Of a DNA stretch of 64,000 bases, positions 58,457 to 64,000 are shown one piece after another. Position 1 is the first letter of the stretch. The number at the start of each line of letters is the position of its first letter. Both the position numbers and the translations under genes were made by a program. The notes below the pieces were generated by a model. It ran no database searches. It was not told where the DNA came from and worked only from the letters and a program-made list of their open reading frames with translations. Source of the stretch: Acidovorax soli (lineage in GTDB: Bacteria; Pseudomonadota; Gammaproteobacteria; Burkholderiales; Burkholderiaceae_C); contig NZ_JACHLK010000005.1 of NCBI RefSeq assembly GCF_014207955.1, positions 328,172-392,171 of the forward strand, given 5' to 3'.

Positions 58457-59437
58457 ATGCCATCGACACCCACGCACTCCCGCCGCCGCGCACTGGCCTG
58501 GGGCGCCACCGCCCTCGCAGCCCCCGGCCTTGCACTGGCCCAGCTCGGCGACAAGCCGCTGCGCATCATCCTGCCGCTGTCGGCCGGCTCGGGGGCCGAT
58601 GGCGCCATCCGCGCCATCAGCACCAGCCTGGCCAAGGCGCTGGGCCAGCCGGTGGTGATCGAGAACCTGCCCGGGGCGGGCGGCATCACCGGCACCACGC
58701 AACTGGTGCGTGCGCCCAAGGATGGCTCGGTGATCGGCGTGGTCTCCAACAACCATGTGGTCAACCCCAGTGTCTACAAGAACATCCCCTTCGACTCCAT
58801 CGAGGACATCACGCCCATCACCATCATCGGCGCCACACCCTTCGTGCTGGTGGCCCACCCGGGGGTACCTGCGAAGAACGTGAAGGAACTGATCGCGCTG
58901 GCCAAGGCAAAACCGGGTGTGCTCAACTACGGCTCCTCGGGCAACGGCACCATCCTGCACCTGGGCGCGGCCATGTTCGTGGAGCAGGCGCAGCTCGATA
59001 TCAAGCACATCCCCTACAAGGGCATGGGCCCGCTGATGAACGACATTCTGGGCGGGCAGGTGCAGCTCGGTGTGGTGGCAGTGGCACCGGCCGCCGCGCA
59101 CATCAAGGCCGGCACCCTGCGCGCCCTGGGCGTGAGCACGGCCGCCCGCGTGCCCTCGCTGCCCGACGTACCCACCATCGCCGAGCAGGGCCTGCCGCGC
59201 TACGAGCTCGACGGATGGATCGCCGCCGTCGCGCCCGCCGGCATCCCCAAGGCCGAAGTGGCGCGCCTGCATGCCGGCTTCAAGAATGCCCTGGCCATGC
59301 CCGAGGCGCGCGACGCACTGATCGCCCAGGGCTACGAGATCAAGCTCAGCGCGCCCGAGGCCTCCACGGCCTTCATGCGCAGTGAACTGGCGCGCATGGC
59401 CCAGGTGGTGAAGAACGCGCATGTGACGATGGATTGA
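58457..59437 (+). CDS. Bug-family tripartite tricarboxylate-type periplasmic binding protein
   Basis: Predicted 326 aa. Signal sequence RRRALAWGATALAAPGLALAQ has a possible twin-arginine start. The mature protein shows the Bug fold: LRIILPLSAGSGADGAIRAISTSLAKALGQPVVIENLPGAGGITGTTQLVRAPKDGSVIG, then INPSVYKN-like VNPSVYKNIPFD and YKGMGPLMNDILGGQVQLG. It binds an organic acid in the periplasm. No TctA/TctB membrane subunit is adjacent, as is common in Burkholderiales. Its operon partners suggest the acid is the substrate of the CoA transferase. Confidence 0.94.
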   Translation: MPSTPTHSRRRALAWGATALAAPGLALAQLGDKPLRIILPLSAGSGADGAIRAISTSLAKALGQPVVIENLPGAGGITGTTQLVRAPKDGSVIGVVSNNHVVNPSVYKNIPFDSIEDITPITIIGATPFVLVAHPGVPAKNVKELIALAKAKPGVLNYGSSGNGTILHLGAAMFVEQAQLDIKHIPYKGMGPLMNDILGGQVQLGVVAVAPAAAHIKAGTLRALGVSTAARVPSLPDVPTIAEQGLPRYELDGWIAAVAPAGIPKAEVARLHAGFKNALAMPEARDALIAQGYEIKLSAPEASTAFMRSELARMAQVVKNAHVTMD

Positions 59438-59561
59438 GATGCCTGTCGTGCGAGGTGCAATATCGGCTTTTACCGCGCTACGCGCTACCCGAGGCGCATG
59501 AAACTGGCGGAGCCAAGGCCAGTGCCCCCGTGCAAGGGCCGCCCCGCCGCACTGGGGGCGT

Positions 59562-59597
59562 CCCCCTCCCGACTCGCGCAGCGAGTCGAGAGAGGGG
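59562..59597. repeat. Hairpin-forming intergenic repeat-like sequence
   Basis: GACTCGC (59571-59577) and GCGAGTC (59581-59587) form a stem inside CCCCTC and GAGGGG arms. It sits in the 191-base gap between two convergent genes. The surrounding phrases (CACTGGGGGCG before, GGCGCGAAGCGACTCAGGGGG after) look like the dispersed intergenic repeats of Comamonadaceae genomes. It may also act as a terminator for both genes. Nothing else is recognised in the gap. Confidence 0.5.
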
Positions 59598-59628
59598 TGA
59601 AGGCGCGAAGCGACTCAGGGGGTGCCTC

Positions 59629-62136
59629 TCAAAACGTGTAGCGCATATTGAGGTTGAAGCTGCGCGGCGCGCCCCAGGTGTAGAACAGGCCTTGCGCGGC
59701 GAAGTTGGTCACGCCCGAGAAGTACTGCTTGTCCAGCACGTTGTGGATGTTGGCCGTGAGGCTGAGCTGGCGGTTGATCTCGTAGCGTGCCATCAGGTCC
59801 AGCAGCCAGTAGGCGTTCTGGCCCAGCACGGCCGTGCCGCGGCTGGTGGAGATGGCGCTTTGCCAGCGCGTGGAGGCGCCCACCGTGAGGCCCTGGGCCG
59901 CGCCGCTGGCAATGCGGTAGGTGGTGCCCAGCTTGAACTGGTGCCGGGGTGTGGTGCTGGCGCTGCCCAGGTTGCTGCTGTTCATGACATAGCTGCCCTG
60001 TGCCTGCCAGCCACGGGCCAACTCGCCCGAGAGCTCCAGCTCATAGCCGCGGCGCGTGGCGCTGTTGACGGCCCGGTAGATGCTGTCGCCGTTGGCGTTC
60101 AGGCCCACTTCCTCGGCCGTGTTCTCGGTACGCATCCAGAAGTAGGCGATGCTGGCGTTCAGGCGCTTGTGGAAGAACTCGCCCTTGGCGCCGATCTCGT
60201 AGGTCGTTCCCTCTTCGGGCGGCAGGGTGCGCTCGGCCGCGTCCTTGGCGCTTTGCGGCTGGAAGATGCTGGCATAGCTGCCGTAGACCGAGATGTCCGG
60301 GGCCACGTCCACCACCAGCCCCGCATAGGGCGTGACCACGCCGCGCTCGCGCATGCGGTAGTTGTACCAGCCGATGTCGGTCACGTCCTTCTGGTCGTAG
60401 TCGCTCATGCGTGCACCCGCGATCAGCTTGACCGGGTCGGCCAGGTGGAAGCGGCCGGCGGCGTAGGCATAGCGGTTCTTGCGGCTGAACAGGTCGTTGG
60501 AGTAGGCCATGCGGCTCCAGTCGGGCTCGGCAATGGCGCCACCGCCGCCCGCATAGCTGATGCCGGCGGCTGCCAGCGTCGCGCTCCCGCCGCTGCCGCG
60601 CAGCAGCGTGGTGCGGGCGCGTGTGCTGCCCGCCCCCAGCAGCAGGTCGTGCGTGCGGCCGAGCAACTGGAACGGGCCCTGCACGTCCAGGCTGATGCTG
60701 TCGTTGCGGTCGTCGATGTCCGTGTAACGGTTGTACTGGAGCTGGCCGGGCAGGGCGTAGCGCAGGTAGCCGATGCGCATGTCGGGGGTTTCCACGGTGT
60801 CGCGCGCCACCTGGAGTCTGGCCGTCCAGCCGCCGGTGAAGCGGTGCTCCAGCCGTGCGAACAGGCCCAGGGATTCCTGGTCGTAGCCGGCCCAGGTGGC
60901 ACCGATGCGGAACGAGCGCGGCATGCGCGGCACCGCGACGCCGTCGCCCGAGAAGGCCTGGATCGGCGTGGTGCCGGTGGCCCCTTGCAGGCTGCGCTGC
61001 TTGTAGGTCAGGCCGGCGCCGAGCACGGTGTCCGGGGCCAGGTCGGCTTCCACGGTGCCGTACAGCGTGGTGTTGCGGCTGTGCTGCCGGTCGCGAAACG
61101 CGTCGGCATCCTTGGCGGCGACGACGAGGCGGCCGCGCAGCGTCCCGGCGGCATTCAGCGGGCCGCTGATGTCGGCATCGCCCCGGTAGCTGTTCCAGCT
61201 GCCCACGCCGGCCTGGGCACTGGCCTGGAACTCGCGCGTGGGGCGCTTGCGCACCAGGTTCACCGTACCGCCGTAGTCGCCGTCGCCGTTGACCAGGCCC
61301 GAGGATCCCTTGAGCACCTCGATGCGGTCGATCTCCGCCAGGTCGTCGAGCGAATACATGATGTGGCTGTTCCAGCCCCAGCCGCTGGACAGCAGGCGGT
61401 TGCCGTCGATCTTCAGGTTGACGCTGGAGCCGCGCACGTTGAAGGTGGTCATGTCGCTCTGGCGGCTCACGGTCACGCCGGGCGTCTGTTCGAGCGCATC
61501 GCTCAGCGTCTCCACATGGAAGTCGTCCATGCGCTGGCGCGACATGATGGTGAGGGACTGTGGCGTTTCGCGCAGGCTCAGGTTCAGGCCGGTCGCCGCG
61601 CCGCTGGGGCCGGCTGCGGTGTAGCTGCCCGTGCCTTCGGTGGTGCCGTCGTTGGGCTGGGCCTGCGCGGTGACGCGTACCTCTCCCAGGGAGACACTGC
61701 CCGCGGCGGGGCCTGGTGCGGGCGTGCCCGCAGCCGGGGCCGGTGCGCGCCGCAGGGTGTAGGTGCCGTTCTCCGCCACCACGGCTGCGAGGCCCGTACC
61801 GGCAAGCAGTGCCGCCAGCGCCTGGGGCGGCGTGTGGCTGCCCTGCAGGCCCGGGCTGCTGCGGCCTTGCACCAGATCGGGGGTGTAGGCCAGCAGCACG
61901 CCCGAGGCTTTGGCGAAGGCGGTGAGCGCGGGCTCCAGCGGGCCGGCGGGGATGCGGTAGGCGGTGGCGCGGCTCGCCTGGGTGGCCTGGGCCTGCGCGG
62001 GCAGGCTGGCGGTGGCACCCAGCCCGGCAAAGAGCGCGCTGGCCAGTGCAGCGGTGAACGCGGCGGTGGGGCGCAAGGCGAAGCGGGGTGCCGGGAGGCG
62101 GGTGGTGGATGCGAGGCGCCGGGAAGCGGTGGACAT
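59629..62136 (-). CDS. TonB-dependent siderophore receptor with N-terminal signalling (STN) domain
   Basis: Predicted 835 aa from MSTASRRLAS; signal peptide ends near LPAQAQ. An STN (secretin/TonB N-terminal) domain runs from about residue 50 to 128 (YRIPAGPLEPALTAFAKASGVLLAYTPDLVQGRSSPGLQG..ALAALLAGTGL..NGTYTL). It transmits ligand binding to the FecR protein encoded upstream. The plug (LRETPQSLTIMSRQRMDDFHVETLSDALEQTPGV, IDRIEVLKGSSGLVNGDGDYGGTVNLVRKRP) and a barrel ending in MRYTF follow. It is FpvA/FoxA-like; the siderophore is unknown. It lies 105 bases after fecR. Confidence 0.93.
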   Translation of the reverse strand: MSTASRRLASTTRLPAPRFALRPTAAFTAALASALFAGLGATASLPAQAQATQASRATAYRIPAGPLEPALTAFAKASGVLLAYTPDLVQGRSSPGLQGSHTPPQALAALLAGTGLAAVVAENGTYTLRRAPAPAAGTPAPGPAAGSVSLGEVRVTAQAQPNDGTTEGTGSYTAAGPSGAATGLNLSLRETPQSLTIMSRQRMDDFHVETLSDALEQTPGVTVSRQSDMTTFNVRGSSVNLKIDGNRLLSSGWGWNSHIMYSLDDLAEIDRIEVLKGSSGLVNGDGDYGGTVNLVRKRPTREFQASAQAGVGSWNSYRGDADISGPLNAAGTLRGRLVVAAKDADAFRDRQHSRNTTLYGTVEADLAPDTVLGAGLTYKQRSLQGATGTTPIQAFSGDGVAVPRMPRSFRIGATWAGYDQESLGLFARLEHRFTGGWTARLQVARDTVETPDMRIGYLRYALPGQLQYNRYTDIDDRNDSISLDVQGPFQLLGRTHDLLLGAGSTRARTTLLRGSGGSATLAAAGISYAGGGGAIAEPDWSRMAYSNDLFSRKNRYAYAAGRFHLADPVKLIAGARMSDYDQKDVTDIGWYNYRMRERGVVTPYAGLVVDVAPDISVYGSYASIFQPQSAKDAAERTLPPEEGTTYEIGAKGEFFHKRLNASIAYFWMRTENTAEEVGLNANGDSIYRAVNSATRRGYELELSGELARGWQAQGSYVMNSSNLGSASTTPRHQFKLGTTYRIASGAAQGLTVGASTRWQSAISTSRGTAVLGQNAYWLLDLMARYEINRQLSLTANIHNVLDKQYFSGVTNFAAQGLFYTWGAPRSFNLNMRYTF

Positions 62137-62241
62137 GGTGGTCGGTAGAGGGGGTGAAGGAGGAGGAAAGAACAGGTTTCCCTTCCTTGTCACGCGAGCG
62201 CGCAAAAGGTACAGACCCGCCAGCAAAAAATCGAAGATTCT

Positions 62242-63255
62242 TCAGCCGTGCTCGCTCACAGGGCCTATGCGCACCCAGTAGCGCACGGGGATGCGCACGT
62301 GCACCGGCAGCACCTGGGCCACGGCCTGCAGGATGCGGTCCGTGTCCGCCAGCGGGAACACGCCCGACAGGCGCAGGTGCGCCACCTCGGGCGACAGCGT
62401 GATCACCCCGCTGCGGTAGCGCCGCAGTTCGGCCACGAAGTCCGCCAGGCGCATGTTGGAGGCCACCAGCACGCCTTCGGACCAGGCCGGTGGCTCGGCA
62501 GCGCCTGCGTGGGGCGCCGTCGCTGCGACCGGTGTGAGCCGGGCCGACTGGCCGGCATCGACGCGCACGGTGGCGTCCGGCCTGTCCACGGGGCTCAGCT
62601 CCACCGCGCCCTCGTACACGGCGACTTCGCTGGCACCGCCTTCGTGGCGCACGGTGAAGCGGGTGCCCAGCGCGCGGATACGACCGGCCGGGGTGTCCAC
62701 CACAAAGGGGCGGGGCGCGGCGGCTGCGCTGTCGTGCGCGGTGCTGATGAATACCTCGCCCTCGCGCAGGTGCAGGCGGCGCAGACCGTCGGTGTAGCGC
62801 ACGTCCAGCGCGCTGGCGGTGTCGAGCACGATGCGTGTGCCATCGGGCAGGGTGCTGCTGCGCTGCTCGCCCCGGGCCGTGCGCAGGTCGGCGCCCCAGC
62901 CGCGCCAGGGCAGTTGCTCGTACCCCAGCCACGCAGCGGCGCCCCCGGCGGCCAGGCCGGCGATGCCGCGCAGCGCATGGCGGCGGCGTGGCGATGCGGG
63001 GCTGGCCAGCGAGGTCACGGCGGTGGCGGCCGTGAGCCGGCCCGCAGCGGTGTGTTCGCGCAGGCGCGTGTTGGTGGCTTCGATGTGCTGCCAGGCCCGT
63101 TCGTGCTCCGGATGGGCGGCGCGCCAGCGCTGCCATTCACCGCGGCTTTCGACCGTGGCGGTGCCGGACCACAGGTGCACCAGCCATTCCACGGCGGCGT
63201 CCACCACCGGGGCGGGCAGCGGGGTGTCTGTGCGGGATGGAGGGTGGGCGCTCAT
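62242..63255 (-). CDS. FecR-family anti-sigma/signal transducer
   Basis: Predicted 337 aa. The start ATG 63255 overlaps the sigma-factor stop (ATGA). The N-terminal cytoplasmic domain begins DAAVEWLVHLWSGTATVESRGEWQRWRAAHPEHERAWQHIE, typical of FecR. One membrane helix (~residues 98-112, IAGLAAGGAAAWLGY) follows. The periplasmic FecR domain then reads TARGEQRSSTLPDGTRIVLDTASALDVRYTDGLRRLHLREGEVFI. It reads the receptor's STN domain and releases or activates the sigma factor. The C-terminal STN-binding part is present, so the protein is complete. Confidence 0.93.
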   Translation of the reverse strand: MSAHPPSRTDTPLPAPVVDAAVEWLVHLWSGTATVESRGEWQRWRAAHPEHERAWQHIEATNTRLREHTAAGRLTAATAVTSLASPASPRRRHALRGIAGLAAGGAAAWLGYEQLPWRGWGADLRTARGEQRSSTLPDGTRIVLDTASALDVRYTDGLRRLHLREGEVFISTAHDSAAAAPRPFVVDTPAGRIRALGTRFTVRHEGGASEVAVYEGAVELSPVDRPDATVRVDAGQSARLTPVAATAPHAGAAEPPAWSEGVLVASNMRLADFVAELRRYRSGVITLSPEVAHLRLSGVFPLADTDRILQAVAQVLPVHVRIPVRYWVRIGPVSEHG

Positions 63256-63752
63256 GCAGCCCCACCTGGGAAATAGCAATGCCGTATGGCGCGCGCCATG
63301 TACTGCTTGACCGAGCTGAGCGAGACGCCCATGCGCTCGGCGATCTCGGCATAGGGCATGCCGTCGAGCTGCGCCCAGAGGAAGGCGGTGCGCACCTTGG
63401 GCGGCAGGCCATCGAGGATGGCATCGATCTCCAGAAGTGCCTCCAGCACGATGGCGCGGTCCTCGGGCGAGGGGGCCAGGGGCTCGGGCATGTGCGCCAG
63501 CGTCTCCAGGTACGCGCGTTCGATCTCGCGGTGGCGCAGGTGGTTGGCCACCACGCGCTTGGCCACGGTGGTCAGGAAGGCGCGCGGCTCGCGGATCTCG
63601 GCCAGGGCCGTGCGCGACTCGATCACGCGCAGGTAGGTGTCCTGGGCAAAGTCGGCCGCATCCCCCGCATGGCCGAGCCGGCGCTGCAGCCAGCCGCGCA
63701 GCCAGCTGTGGTGCTGTACGTAGAGATCGGTCAGCGCGTGTGGAAGGGACAT
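63252..63752 (-). CDS. FecI-type ECF sigma factor
   Basis: Predicted 166 aa from ATG 63752; the longer upstream frame would pass through the Fur box and is excluded. Region 2 (LTDLYVQHHSWLRGWLQRRLGHAGDAADFAQDTYLRVI) and region 4 (LPPKVRTAFLWAQLDGMPYAEIAERMGVSLSSVKQYMARAIRHCY) are clear. It directs RNA polymerase to the receptor gene when FecR signals that ferric siderophore is bound. A Fur box lies about 57 bases upstream, so it is made only under iron shortage. Confidence 0.94.
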   Translation of the reverse strand: MSLPHALTDLYVQHHSWLRGWLQRRLGHAGDAADFAQDTYLRVIESRTALAEIREPRAFLTTVAKRVVANHLRHREIERAYLETLAHMPEPLAPSPEDRAIVLEALLEIDAILDGLPPKVRTAFLWAQLDGMPYAEIAERMGVSLSSVKQYMARAIRHCYFPGGAA

Positions 63753-63808
63753 GGGAGGAGGCCGCGGCGAAGGGGAGGGCTGCGCAGGGCGGGTCGAAGG
63801 CAAAGCAT

Positions 63809-63827
63809 GGTAATGATAACCATTCTT
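63809..63827 (-). promoter_or_regulatory. Fur box upstream of the fecI-type gene
   Basis: The stretch containing TAATGATAACCATTCTTATC matches about 15 of 19 Fur consensus positions, the best in the window. It lies 57 bases upstream of the sigma-factor start codon. Confidence 0.78.
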
Positions 63828-63918
63828 ATCAACACTCCTGCCGCAACGACTTTTCGGAGGGGGCGGCAGCCCTGCCAACCCGAGGTTCCCCCAGTGTTCC
63901 CAAGGTGTACAGACCGGG

Positions 63919-63955
63919 GACATGGTGAACACCTGTGCGGAGACATGGTGAACAC
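63919..63955. repeat. 14-bp direct repeat in the probable end of an insertion element
   Basis: GACATGGTGAACAC occurs twice, at 63919-63932 and 63942-63955, nine bases apart. Just before the first copy is TGTACAGACCGGG. The layout, with a stop codon of a minus-strand reading frame 7 bases beyond, resembles the subterminal transposase-binding repeats of an insertion sequence whose body lies to the right of the window. Confidence 0.5.
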
Positions 63956-63961
63956 TTTTCA

Positions 63962-64000
63962 TTAGACGGCGTTCGTGCTGGCCAGGTCAATCACCAGGCA
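63962..64000 (-). CDS. C-terminal end of a minus-strand gene, possibly a transposase (start outside window)
   Basis: Reading leftward from the window edge, 12 codons (CLVIDLASTNAV) precede a TAA at 63962-63964. This is too little to identify. It is listed because the adjacent direct repeats suggest an insertion-element boundary, in which case this would be the transposase C-terminus. Confidence 0.3.
   Translation of the reverse strand, partial: CLVIDLASTNAV

Noticed and set aside
60041..63136. 1031-codon minus-strand frame across the STN receptor and FecR
   Set aside because: It lies in a different frame on the same strand as the real genes, is Arg/Pro/His-rich and would span two well-defined genes.

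Overview
The window is very GC-rich and densely packed, with single-domain genes, ATGA start/stop overlaps, a Bug-family tricarboxylate-type receptor and LysR/HMG-CoA-lyase/CaiB clustering. Together these point to a beta-proteobacterium of the order Burkholderiales, most likely family Comamonadaceae (Delftia/Acidovorax/Comamonas-like). This is inferred from gene content; no 16S or tRNA gene is present.

Layout. 1-5.7 kb: the end of a semialdehyde dehydrogenase gene, a HEAT-repeat-like protein, a LytS/LytR-type two-component system, an orphan LuxR regulator, and a MarR-GNAT pair. 5.7-8.0 kb: an MHYT-GGDEF diguanylate cyclase. 8.2-24.3 kb: a long single-direction (minus) block for ferric-siderophore uptake. 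It holds five TonB-dependent receptors, a DUF4198 periplasmic protein, and two PepSY membrane-protein modules with small membrane partners (DUF3649, DUF3325 and a 77-aa protein). 24.7-28.9 kb: iron storage and redox defence (bacterioferritin, FTR1 permease, AhpC, AhpF). 29.0-38.8 kb: another TonB receptor divergent from an AraC/PchR-type regulator, followed by a complete heme uptake operon (receptor, 115-aa unknown protein, HmuS, HmuT, HmuU, HmuV). 38.9-45.9 kb: a CzcCBA-like heavy-metal RND efflux operon with three small His-rich accessory proteins. 46.0-52.6 kb: DUF4303 protein, PpsR, PEP synthase, and a DUF4212/sodium:solute symporter pair whose large subunit carries an EF-hand-like loop. 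52.7-55.2 kb: an unknown 180-aa protein, an FKBP isomerase, an HxlR-like regulator and a methyltransferase. 55.2-59.4 kb: LysR divergent from HMG-CoA lyase, CoA transferase and Bug receptor. 59.6-63.8 kb: an STN-domain TonB receptor with its FecR/FecI surface-signalling pair. The last about 100 bases look like the end of an insertion element.

How it fits together. The dominant theme is iron. Eight TonB-dependent receptors, candidate inner-membrane reductases, heme import and breakdown, FTR1, ferritin storage and several Fur-box-like sites occur within 55 kb. No siderophore biosynthesis gene is seen, so the organism may scavenge xenosiderophores, at least as far as this locus goes. No RNA gene, CRISPR array or prophage was seen. 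All site matches were scored by eye against remembered consensus sequences.
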